Assembly (NCBI GenBank): GCA_958403205.1
Contig: CATXWM010000006.1
Span: forward strand, 28,123-92,122
Origin: an uncultured Collinsella sp.
GTDB lineage: Bacteria; Actinomycetota; Coriobacteriia; Coriobacteriales; Coriobacteriaceae
Reading direction: 5' to 3'
DNA length: 64,000 nucleotides
Positions 24,997-32,579 of this stretch are shown here, piece after piece (the first letter of the stretch is position 1; every line of letters starts with the position of its first letter). Position numbers and translations under genes: made by a program. The notes beneath the pieces are model-generated. The model did not search any database. It was not told the origin of the DNA and saw only the letters and a list, made by a program, of their open reading frames with translations.

Positions 24997-25760
24997 AGAT
25001 AGCAGAGGCAATCGGCGCGGCGTTCGGAACGTTCTCGCGCATCCCCGTCCCTAAATCGGCCTGGACCGATTTCGGATCAACCCATGCGCTTGCCGCGTTT
25101 CCCCTGGTGGGCCTTGCGGAAGGCTTCCTCATGACGTCGTGGGGGCACGTGGCGAAACTGCTCGGCGTGCCCGCGACCATCGTCGCAGCCGTGCTCGTGG
25201 CGCTGCCTGTGGCGGTGACGGGAGGCATCCACCTAGACGGGCTCTGCGACACCTCCGATGCGCTTGCAAGTTGGGCCCCGCGCGAACGAAAGCTCGAGAT
25301 CATGCACGACCCGCGGGCGGGCGCCTTTGGGGTTATCGGTGTTGTCGTGTACCTTATTATGCAGTTTTCCCTGTTCACCGCGCTGCCGCTTACGGCGGGG
25401 GCGTTCCTCGCGCTTCTGTGCTCGCTCGTGTTCTCCCGCGCGCTTTCGGGGCTCGCCGTTGAATGCTGGCCTGCCGCGCGGGCGGATGGCATGGCCGCGG
25501 GGCTCTCGCCTGCGAAGAAGCGCGCGGCGATCGTCGTGCCTCTTTGCGCTTTCGCTGCGGCTTCGGCTGCAGGGATGGTCGCGTGCGCTCAGGCCGTCGG
25601 CGCCCTTATGGCGGTGGCGGGGCTTTTGGCGCTCGCGTGGTATCGCCATGTTGCCCTGTCCCGCTTCGGCGGGGTGACGGGGGATTTGGCCGGATGGTTT
25701 CTGCAATGGGCCGAGCTCGCGATGCTTGCCATGCTGGTGGCGGGGGGCATGCTCCTATGA
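24993..25760 (+). CDS. cobS: Adenosylcobinamide-GDP ribazoletransferase (cobalamin synthase)
   Basis: CobS joins adenosylcobinamide-GDP and alpha-ribazole (phosphate) at the membrane. The 255-residue hydrophobic protein has the family motifs TFSRIPVP, GGIHLDGLCDTSDAL, ERKLEIMHDPRAGAFG and GGVTGDLAGWFLQWAEL, with several membrane helices. The start is GTG 24993, in a GTGA overlap with cobU. The frame is open upstream, but the added residues would overlap cobU. Confidence 0.92.
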   Translation: MKIAEAIGAAFGTFSRIPVPKSAWTDFGSTHALAAFPLVGLAEGFLMTSWGHVAKLLGVPATIVAAVLVALPVAVTGGIHLDGLCDTSDALASWAPRERKLEIMHDPRAGAFGVIGVVVYLIMQFSLFTALPLTAGAFLALLCSLVFSRALSGLAVECWPAARADGMAAGLSPAKKRAAIVVPLCAFAAASAAGMVACAQAVGALMAVAGLLALAWYRHVALSRFGGVTGDLAGWFLQWAELAMLAMLVAGGMLL

Positions 25761-26758
25761 TGCTCGTGGTAGGTGGCGCGCATTCGGGGAAGAGGACCTT
25801 CGTGCGCGAAAAGCTCGGGTTCGCGGCGGACGATTTCGTCGACGCGGCGCAGCTAGCGGAGGGCGGCGTGCCCGCGGCTTTTGCCGGCCGTGTCGCGTAC
25901 CGTGCTGAGGAACTCGTACGCGCGCTCGACGCTGACCGGGCGCTCGAGCGGCTGATCGGCTTCGACGCAGTGATTCTGTCCTTGGTCGGCTCGGGGGTCG
26001 TCCCCATGCGTGCGGAAGACGCCCAATGGCGCGAGCGCGCGGGGCGCCTGGGATGCGCGCTCGCTGCGCGCGCCGACGTCGTCGTGCGCATGACGTGCGG
26101 GATTCCCCAGGTCATCAAAGGAAACCTTGCCGATGCGCCTCGAGGGACGCAGGGCGCGGGCGCGCCTTTGGAAGTCGTCTTCGTGCGCCATGGTGCCACG
26201 GCGGGCACGGAAGACCATCGCTACAGCGGGGCGGGCACCGACGAGCCCCTGTCGAGCGCGGGCGAGCGCGCTTTGCGCGACCTCACGTGCAATCGTGACA
26301 TGTTCCGTGTTATCACGAGCGGCATGGCCCGCACCGACCAGACGGCGCGCATCCTCTTCCCGAACGCGGAGCTTATGGCGTGCCCCGGTCTGCGCGAGAT
26401 GGATTTCGGCGACTTCGAGGGGCGAAGCGCCGCCGAGCTTAAAGAGGATGCGCGCTACCGCGCCTGGGTAGACTCCTGGTGCGAGACGCGCTGCCCGCAT
26501 GGCGAGGGCAAGAGCGATTTCACCCGCCGCGTCGTCGCGGCGTTTCGGGAGGCGTGCGAATCGGAGTGTGCCCAGGGGAGCGGGCGCGCCGTCTTCGTCG
26601 TTCACGCGGGTACCGTGAAAGCGCTACTCTCCGAGCTAGCTGTCCCGAAAATGGGATACTTCGACGTGCATACCGAGCCGGGTGGCGCATGGGCCGCCAC
26701 CTGGGATGGGCGCTGCCTTCGCGACGTTCGCCCCGCTTCGGGGGTCGATGCCCGGTGA
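25757..26758 (+). CDS. Fusion of a degenerate CobU-like domain with a CobC-type histidine phosphatase
   Basis: Residues 1-125 resemble CobU: GGAHSGKRT near the N-terminus and TCGIPQVIKGN near the end. The P-loop has Arg13 where CobU has Ser/Thr, and the RHR guanylylation motif is missing, so kinase activity is doubtful. Residues 137-333 are a histidine phosphatase with FVRHGATAG (His145), TSGMARTDQTA, LREMDFGDFEG and VVHAGTVKAL. This matches alpha-ribazole phosphatase CobC. The whole could be a phosphatase that uses the pseudo-CobU part for docking to cobinamide intermediates or to CobU. It lies between cobS and cbiB with 4-base overlaps on both sides. Confidence 0.8.
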   Translation: MMLVVGGAHSGKRTFVREKLGFAADDFVDAAQLAEGGVPAAFAGRVAYRAEELVRALDADRALERLIGFDAVILSLVGSGVVPMRAEDAQWRERAGRLGCALAARADVVVRMTCGIPQVIKGNLADAPRGTQGAGAPLEVVFVRHGATAGTEDHRYSGAGTDEPLSSAGERALRDLTCNRDMFRVITSGMARTDQTARILFPNAELMACPGLREMDFGDFEGRSAAELKEDARYRAWVDSWCETRCPHGEGKSDFTRRVVAAFREACESECAQGSGRAVFVVHAGTVKALLSELAVPKMGYFDVHTEPGGAWAATWDGRCLRDVRPASGVDAR

Positions 26759-27732
26759 GGACGATTCTTGCCGTCGCCGTCGGGTTCGCGGCCGACCTTG
26801 CCTTCGGCGACCCGCGCTGGCTTCCCCATCCCGTCGTCGCTATGGGGCGCGCGATCACGTGGGCCGAAGGCCGCCTGCGGGGCGCATTCCCGCAAACGTC
26901 CGCGGGCACGCGTGCCGCAGGGCTTGTGCTCGCCGTGGCGCTTCCGCTTGCGTGTGGGCTTTTGACCTGGGGAATCCTGCATCTTTGCGGCATGGTTCAC
27001 TCCGGCTTGCGCTTCGTGGCCGAGGCGTGGGCGAGCTATCAGATTCTCGCGGCATGCGAGCTGCGCCGCCAGAGCCTGGCCGTGGCCCGCGCGTTCTCGA
27101 AGGGCGGCCTTGTCGCGGCGCGCGAAGCCGTCGGGCTCATCGTGGGACGCGACACGTCTGTTCTCGACGAGCAGGGCGTCGCGCGCGCCGCCGTGGAAAC
27201 GGTGGCGGAGAACGCGAGCGACGGCGTCATCGCGCCGCTTTTCTACCTTATGATCGGGGGTGCGCCCTTGGGCATGGCGTACAAGGCGGTGAACACGCTC
27301 GACAGCATGGTGGGCTACAAAAACGAGCGCTACATCGACTTCGGCCGCGCCTCGGCGCGCCTCGACGATGCGGTGAACTGGATTCCCTCGCGCTTATCGG
27401 CCCTGTTCATGATCGCCGTGTGCCCGATCGTCGGGCTCGACGCGCGCGGGGCGGCGCGCATCTGGCGCCGCGACAGGCGTCGCCATGTGAGCCCCAACTC
27501 GGCGCAGACCGAGTCAGCGTGTGCGGGCGCGCTCGGGCTGCGCCTGGCAGGACCCGCTGTGTATTTCGGCAAGCTCGTTGAGAAACCGACGATAGGCGAC
27601 GCGTCCCGTGAAATCGAGTGGGGCGACATCGCCCGGGCGACAAGGCTCATGCTCGCCGCGTCCGTATGCGCGCTCGTCGTCTTCGGCGCCGCGCGCGCGG
27701 CGGTCGTGCTCGCCGTGGGGGCGATGGCATGA
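26755..27732 (+). CDS. cbiB: Adenosylcobinamide-phosphate synthase
   Basis: CbiB attaches aminopropanol phosphate to adenosylcobyric acid at the membrane. The 325-residue protein has the signatures DLAFGDPRWLPHPVVAMG, VETVAENASDGVIAPLFY, MAYKAVNTLDSMVGYKN and NSAQTESACAGALGLRL. Hydrophobic helices occur near both ends. GTG 26755 overlaps the preceding stop and gives the expected N-terminus. Its substrate is produced by CobD, encoded immediately downstream. Confidence 0.92.
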   Translation: MRTILAVAVGFAADLAFGDPRWLPHPVVAMGRAITWAEGRLRGAFPQTSAGTRAAGLVLAVALPLACGLLTWGILHLCGMVHSGLRFVAEAWASYQILAACELRRQSLAVARAFSKGGLVAAREAVGLIVGRDTSVLDEQGVARAAVETVAENASDGVIAPLFYLMIGGAPLGMAYKAVNTLDSMVGYKNERYIDFGRASARLDDAVNWIPSRLSALFMIAVCPIVGLDARGAARIWRRDRRRHVSPNSAQTESACAGALGLRLAGPAVYFGKLVEKPTIGDASREIEWGDIARATRLMLAASVCALVVFGAARAAVVLAVGAMA

Positions 27733-28952
27733 GGGAAGACCACGCCGCGTCCCGGGCTGCCGGGGGAATCCTGCGCGCCCGTGCGCATGGGGGCAGCTCG
27801 CAATCGCTCGGCATCGCTTGCGAAGGGGGCGCCTCCGACCTCATCGACTTCTCGGTGAACGTGAATCCGGCAGGCCCCTCGCCGCGCGCCGTCGCCGCAG
27901 CTTGCAAGGCGCTTTCTCGAATCGACGCCTACCCCGATAGGGAAAGCCTCGCCCTCGTTCGCGCCCTAGCGCGCGCCCAGGGCATTCCCGAAGATACTAT
28001 CGTCTGCGGCGCGGGCGCGTCCGACATCATCTGGCGGCTCGCCGCGGCGGTACGCCCGAAACGCATCGTCGTGTGCGCGCCGACGTTCTCTGAATATGCG
28101 GAGGCGGCATCGTACTACGGCGCATGCGTGCAGGAGTTCCCGCTCTCCGAGGCGGACGACTTCGACGTGCCCGCCTCCTTCGCCCGCGCGATCGAGGGGC
28201 CGGGAGACGTGGCGTACCTCTGCAATCCGAACAACCCGACGGGGCGCCTCGTCGACCCCCGCGTGATCGATGCCGCGGCTTGCCGCTGCGAGCAGGCGGG
28301 CGCGCTGCTCGTCGTGGACGAGTGCTTCCTCGGATTTGCGCCCGACGCCCGCGAAAGGAGCGTGGCCTCACGCGCCGCGTGTTCGCACCATGTGGCCGTG
28401 CTCTCCGCGTTCACCAAGCTCTACGGAATGGCAGGGTTGCGGTTGGGGTATCTGATCAGCGGAAACGCCCAACTCATCGAGGGGATTCGTCGGGCGGGGC
28501 AAGCGTGGCCCGTCTCTTCGGTCGCCGAGGCCGCGGGCATCGCCGCCCTGGAAGACGTCGAATACGTCTCGCGCACGCGCGATGTATTGGCGGGCGAGCG
28601 AGCGTGGCTTTCCCACGAGCTCTCCTCGCTCGGGCTTTCCGTCGTGCCGTCGGATGCGAACTTCCTTTTAGTCCGCACGCCGACGAAAGACATCCCCGAG
28701 CGCCTGTATAAACAGGGGGTTTTGGTCCGCACGTGCGACTCGTTTTCGGTACTGTCCCGTTTCTGGTGCCGCGTCGCGGTGCGCACGCGCAAGGAGAACG
28801 CCCGGCTTGTGATGGCGTTCAGTCGCGCGCTTCGGGCGGAAGGCGCTTCGGGCGAAGGCGAACCCGACGAACGGGGCGGCGCTTCTTGCAGCGGCGCTAT
28901 GGTGGGCGCGGATGGCCGAGGCTCGGAGAAGGAGGTCGATACCCGTGGGTAG
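27729..28952 (+). CDS. cobD: L-threonine-O-3-phosphate decarboxylase
   Basis: CobD makes (R)-1-amino-2-propanol phosphate for CbiB. The protein is a class I/II aminotransferase-fold PLP enzyme: FSVNVNPAGPSPRAV, the YLCNPNNPTGRLV segment, VVDECFLGFA, and the PLP lysine in SAFTKLYGMAGLRLGYL. At 407 residues it is longer than typical CobD, because of an extra start (REDHAASRAAGG) and a C-terminal Gly/Glu-rich tail of about 45 residues that overlaps the next gene by 8 bases. That tail has no recognisable domain. Confidence 0.9.
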   Translation: MREDHAASRAAGGILRARAHGGSSQSLGIACEGGASDLIDFSVNVNPAGPSPRAVAAACKALSRIDAYPDRESLALVRALARAQGIPEDTIVCGAGASDIIWRLAAAVRPKRIVVCAPTFSEYAEAASYYGACVQEFPLSEADDFDVPASFARAIEGPGDVAYLCNPNNPTGRLVDPRVIDAAACRCEQAGALLVVDECFLGFAPDARERSVASRAACSHHVAVLSAFTKLYGMAGLRLGYLISGNAQLIEGIRRAGQAWPVSSVAEAAGIAALEDVEYVSRTRDVLAGERAWLSHELSSLGLSVVPSDANFLLVRTPTKDIPERLYKQGVLVRTCDSFSVLSRFWCRVAVRTRKENARLVMAFSRALRAEGASGEGEPDERGGASCSGAMVGADGRGSEKEVDTRG

Positions 28953-30444
28953 GGCGAAGCCCATCATGATCCAGGGCACCATGTCGAACGCGGGGAAGAG
29001 CCTGCTTGCGGCGGGGCTGTGCCGTGTGCTTTCGCAGGACGGCCTGCGCGTGGCTCCCTTCAAGAGCCAGAACATGGCGCTCAACAGCGGTGTCACGGCC
29101 GACGGGCTCGAGATGGGGCGCGCCCAGATCATGCAGGCCGAGGCGTGCGGCATCGCGCCCGACGTGCGCATGAACCCCATCCTGCTCAAGCCCGAAAGCG
29201 ACCACCGGAGCCAGCTTATCGTGGCCGGCAAGGCGCAGGGAGCCTTTGCTGCGAGGGACTACTTCGCGCGAAAGAAGGCGCTCATGCCGCAGATTTTGGA
29301 GGCGTTCGATTCGCTCGCGGAGGAAAACGACGTCATCGTCATCGAGGGCGCCGGCAGCCCCGTCGAAATCAACCTTGCCGAAAACGACATCGTCAACATG
29401 GGGCTCGCGCGCGCCGTGTCCTCCCCCGTGCTGCTCGCGGGCGACATCGACCCAGGCGGGGTGTTTGCCCAGCTCTACGGCACGGTCGCGCTCTTTGCGC
29501 CCGAGGATCGTGCGCTTTTGCGGGGGCTTGTGGTGAACAAGTTCCGCGGCGATGTGGAAATCCTGCGCCCGGGTTTGGCCCCGCTCGAGAAGATGTGCGG
29601 GGTTCCCGTCGTGGGGGTCGTGCCGTATCTTACGCTCGACCTGGACGACGAGGACTCGCTCGCGCCGCGCCTATCTGCCCGCGAGGCGCGCGGTGTCATC
29701 GACGTCGCCGTCGTGCGCCTTCCGCATCTGTCGAACTTCACCGATTTCGACCCGCTTTCGCGCGTGCCCGGCGTGGGCGTGCGCTATGTTTCCTCGACGA
29801 CCGATCTGGGCCGGCCCGACCTGGTGGTGCTCCCCGGCTCGAAGACCACGCTCGACGACGCGCGCTGGCTTGCGGCTAGCGGCATCGGAGCCTGTGTACG
29901 CGCGCTTTCGGGCGCGGGCACGCCGGTGCTCGGCATATGCGGAGGCTACCAGCTTTTGGGAGACGAGCTTTCCGACCCGCACGGCAGGGAAGGCGCTGGC
30001 ACCGCGCGCGGGCTCGGGCTCATTCCTGCAAGTACGGTGTTCAAGGAGGAAAAGCGCCTCGCCCAATCGGAGCTGCGCATCACGGGCGCCCAAGGCGCGT
30101 TCTCGGTGTGGAACGGCATGACGGCGCGCGGGTACGAGATTCACGACGGCGAAACGACCGTCTCCTGCGCCCCTGCGGGCACGATTGGCGGCAAACCAGA
30201 AGGCGCGGCCTGCGGAAACGTGTTCGGAACCTATCTCCACGGCCTGTTCGACGAACCGGGGGTGGCACTCGCCCTCGCGCGCTCGCTCGCGCGCATGCGC
30301 GGCCTGCCCGAGAGCGTCGTGGGTGCTGAGGGCGCGGTGTCCGCGGCCGATCATCGTGCGCGCGAGTTCGACCGCCTGGCCGACTCCGTGCGCGGGGCGC
30401 TCGACATGGAGTATGTCTACCGCATTATCGAGGAGGGCGTATGA
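28945..30444 (+). CDS. cbiP: Adenosylcobyric acid synthase
   Basis: CbiP amidates the b, d, e and g side chains of the corrin ring. The 499-residue protein starts near the P-loop-like IQGTMSNAGKSLLAAGLCR. It carries KSQNMALNS, SDHRSQLIV, GAGSPVEINL and GDIDPGGVFAQ. The C-terminal amidotransferase domain has cysteine in VLGICGGYQLLG and a histidine in GTYLHGLFD. GTG 28945 is favoured by gaaggagg upstream. Confidence 0.93.
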   Translation: MGRAKPIMIQGTMSNAGKSLLAAGLCRVLSQDGLRVAPFKSQNMALNSGVTADGLEMGRAQIMQAEACGIAPDVRMNPILLKPESDHRSQLIVAGKAQGAFAARDYFARKKALMPQILEAFDSLAEENDVIVIEGAGSPVEINLAENDIVNMGLARAVSSPVLLAGDIDPGGVFAQLYGTVALFAPEDRALLRGLVVNKFRGDVEILRPGLAPLEKMCGVPVVGVVPYLTLDLDDEDSLAPRLSAREARGVIDVAVVRLPHLSNFTDFDPLSRVPGVGVRYVSSTTDLGRPDLVVLPGSKTTLDDARWLAASGIGACVRALSGAGTPVLGICGGYQLLGDELSDPHGREGAGTARGLGLIPASTVFKEEKRLAQSELRITGAQGAFSVWNGMTARGYEIHDGETTVSCAPAGTIGGKPEGAACGNVFGTYLHGLFDEPGVALALARSLARMRGLPESVVGAEGAVSAADHRAREFDRLADSVRGALDMEYVYRIIEEGV

Positions 30445-30956
30445 TCCACGTGTATCATGGCGACGGCAAAGGCAAGACCACGGCGGCGATGGGCCTCGCC
30501 CTTCGCATGCTCGCCGCAGGCCGCCGCGTCGTCGTCGTGCAGTTCCTGAAAGACGGCGAAAGCGGGGAGGTGCGCCTGCTCGCCGAGCATTTCGGCGTGC
30601 CCGTGTTCGCGGGGAAGGCGTCGGACAAGTTTACCTGGTCCATGACGTCGGAAGAACTTGCCGCGACGCGCGAGCTGCACGATGGGAACCTCGCTTCCGC
30701 GCTCGCCGAGCTCGAGGGCGCGCAGGAGGGGCTGCTCGTGCTCGACGAGGCGCTCGACGCGCTTTCGAAGGGGCTTGTCGACGAGGCGCTCGTGGACCGC
30801 GCGCTCGATATGTCCGCGCGCGGCGTCGAAGTAGCGCTCACCGGGCGCGCGCCTTCCCGCAAGATCGTGGAGAAGGCCGACTACATAACCGAGATGCGGT
30901 GCGAGAAACACCCCTACGAGCAGGGGATATGTGCAAGGGAAGGAGTGGAGTACTAG
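30441..30956 (+). CDS. cobO: Cob(I)yrinic acid a,c-diamide adenosyltransferase
   Basis: The enzyme transfers the 5'-deoxyadenosyl group from ATP to Co(I). The 171-residue BtuR/CobO-type protein has the Walker A motif HGDGKGKTTAAMG near the N-terminus and VVQFLKDGESGE. LLVLDEALDAL and LTGRAPSRKIVEKADYITEM follow. It overlaps cbiP by 4 bases and abuts cbiC with no gap. Confidence 0.92.
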   Translation: MIHVYHGDGKGKTTAAMGLALRMLAAGRRVVVVQFLKDGESGEVRLLAEHFGVPVFAGKASDKFTWSMTSEELAATRELHDGNLASALAELEGAQEGLLVLDEALDALSKGLVDEALVDRALDMSARGVEVALTGRAPSRKIVEKADYITEMRCEKHPYEQGICAREGVEY

Positions 30957-31598
30957 ATGGATTCCAAGGAGATGGCGCCCGGCGACATCGAGCGGCGCAG
31001 CTTTGAGATCATCACCGAAGAGCTCGGCGGCCGCACGTTCCCGCCGCTCGAAGAGCCCGTCGTGAAGCGCGTCATCCACACCACTGCTGACTTCTCGTAC
31101 GCCGATTCCCTCGTGTTCACCCATGACGCCGCGCACTGTGCGCTCGACGCACTGCGCGCAGGGGCCACGGTGCTCACCGACACGAACATGGCGCTCGCAG
31201 GCATAAGCAAGCCCGCGCTCGCGAAGATCGGCTGCCAGGCCGTGTGCTACATGGCCGACCCGGATGTCGCCGCAACGGCGCGCGCCGCGGGCACGACTCG
31301 CGCCGTTGCGAGCATGGACAAAGCTTGCGGCATCGAGGGTCCGCTCATCGTGGCCGTCGGTAACGCTCCCACAGCACTTCTGCGCCTCGCCGAGCTCATG
31401 GACGCGGGGAAGATCGCGCCCGCGCTCGTCGTTGGGGTGCCGGTCGGGTTTGTGAACGTGGTCGAGGCGAAAGAGGAGCTACTTGCGCGACGCGTGCCGG
31501 CCATCGTCGCGAGGGGTCGCAAGGGCGGCTCGACCGTGGCGGCTGCCATTATGAACGCGCTGCTCTACCAGATCACGCGCCCAGGCGGCCCGAAGTGA
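30957..31598 (+). CDS. cbiC: Cobalt-precorrin-8 methylmutase
   Basis: CbiC moves the methyl group from C11 to C12 to give cobyrinate. The 213-residue protein has IERRSFEIITEELG, the catalytic histidine in VKRVIHTTADFSY, VLTDTNMALAGI and ALVVGVPVGFVNVVEAKE. ATG 30957 directly follows the cobO stop. It overlaps cbiJ by 4 bases. Confidence 0.93.
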   Translation: MDSKEMAPGDIERRSFEIITEELGGRTFPPLEEPVVKRVIHTTADFSYADSLVFTHDAAHCALDALRAGATVLTDTNMALAGISKPALAKIGCQAVCYMADPDVAATARAAGTTRAVASMDKACGIEGPLIVAVGNAPTALLRLAELMDAGKIAPALVVGVPVGFVNVVEAKEELLARRVPAIVARGRKGGSTVAAAIMNALLYQITRPGGPK

Positions 31599-32368
31599 CG
31601 GCGCCCGCATCCGCGCCGGCGCTGCGCATCTTCGCCGGCACCACCGAGGGCCGCCTTCTGTGCGAATGGGCGAGCGGGGCGGGCATCCCCGCCCGTGCCT
31701 ACGCGGCAACCGAGTACGGAGGCGAGCTTTTGGGCGAGCTTCCGGGCATCGAGGTGCATGCGGGCAGGCTCGACGAGGCCGACATGGAGCGCGAGCTTTC
31801 CGGCGCGCGCATCGTCGTCGACGCCACGCATCCCTTCGCTACGCTCGCAAGCGGCAACATCCGGGCCGCTTCGCTCGCCGTGGGTTCACGATGCTTGCGC
31901 CTTGCGCGCCCGGTCGAGGCGCTGCCCAAAGGCGTCGTCTCGGTCACGTCGATTGCCTGCGCGGCGCGCTTTCTCTGCGAGAACCCGGGTCGCGCGCTTC
32001 TCACGACGGGGAGCAAGGAGCTTGCTCCCTACACGAGCGTCGCCGATTACGCGGAGCGCTTCTTCGTGCGTGTGCTCCCGCTGCCCGGTGCTATAACGAA
32101 GTGCATCGACGCGGGGTTTTCGCCATCGCACATCATCGGCATGCAGGGGCCCTTCACCCGCGAGCTCAATGAGGCGATGCTTCGGCAGGTGGGCGCCCAG
32201 TGGCTTGTGACCAAGGACTCGGGAACCGTAGGCGGCACGGCCGAGAAGCTCGCCGCCGCGCGCGACGCGGGAGCGCGCTGCATCGTGGTCACCCGTCCCG
32301 TCGAGGGAGGCGGGGCCCTTTCGCTTAGGGAAGTGGAAGACGCGCTCTTACGGGAGTTCGCGCGCTAG
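31595..32368 (+). CDS. cbiJ: Cobalt-precorrin-6A reductase
   Basis: CbiJ reduces cobalt-precorrin-6A using NAD(P)H. The 257-residue protein has FAGTTEGRLLCEW near its start, IVVDATHPFATLASGNI, LLTTGSKELAPYT, HIIGMQGPFTRELNEAML and VTKDSGTVGGTAEKL. GTG 31595 overlaps the cbiC stop. It is the last gene of the operon; no clear terminator follows before the transposase remnant. Confidence 0.92.
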   Translation: MTAPASAPALRIFAGTTEGRLLCEWASGAGIPARAYAATEYGGELLGELPGIEVHAGRLDEADMERELSGARIVVDATHPFATLASGNIRAASLAVGSRCLRLARPVEALPKGVVSVTSIACAARFLCENPGRALLTTGSKELAPYTSVADYAERFFVRVLPLPGAITKCIDAGFSPSHIIGMQGPFTRELNEAMLRQVGAQWLVTKDSGTVGGTAEKLAAARDAGARCIVVTRPVEGGGALSLREVEDALLREFAR

Positions 32369-32408
32369 GCGCTCGCCGCGCCTGTGCGCCCTCCCGCCCG
32401 CGAAGAGG

Positions 32409-32489
32409 AGCGCCCCGAGCAAGCTCGACCCTTACAAGCCCGTCATCCGCCAAAAGCTCGAGGACGACGCGCGGAACTGGCGCAAGCAG
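32409..32489 (+). pseudogene. Remnant of an IS21-family IstA transposase
   Basis: The frame at 32409-32489 reads SAPSKLDPYKPVIRQKLE followed by DDARNWRKQ. This matches the conserved region of IS21 IstA just after its helix-turn-helix (SKLDPxKPxI...WRKQ). There is no start, no DDE domain and no istB. The frame runs straight into the family A palindrome and stops there. It indicates past transposition at the right edge of the cobalamin island. Confidence 0.6.
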
Positions 32490-32497
32490 CCCTTCAA

Positions 32498-32567
32498 TAA
32501 GTTGCGGTGAAATAGTGTCTGTTTTTGCTGCTAGAAAGCATATTCAGTCCCTTATTCACCGCAACTT
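32498..32567. repeat. Palindromic repeat family A, copy 4, containing the right direct repeat
   Basis: The left arm (32498-32519) is identical over 22 bases to 10636-10657. The right arm (gcaactt end at 32567) is an imperfect match to the left. It separates the IS21 remnant from the 3' end of the minus-strand permease gene. Confidence 0.75.
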
Positions 32568-32579
32568 GTTGGTGGTGGC

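Larger units (their letters stand above)
10636..32519. mobile_element. Putative genomic island carrying cobalamin synthesis and uptake genes
   Basis: The segment between the two identical 22-bp repeats contains only tetrapyrrole-related genes, plus a transposase remnant at its right edge. By eye its codon third positions are more strongly G/C than the flanking genes. No integrase, relaxase or tRNA attachment site is seen, so autonomous mobility is not supported. Homologous recombination between repeats or a past transposition is more likely. Confidence 0.45.
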
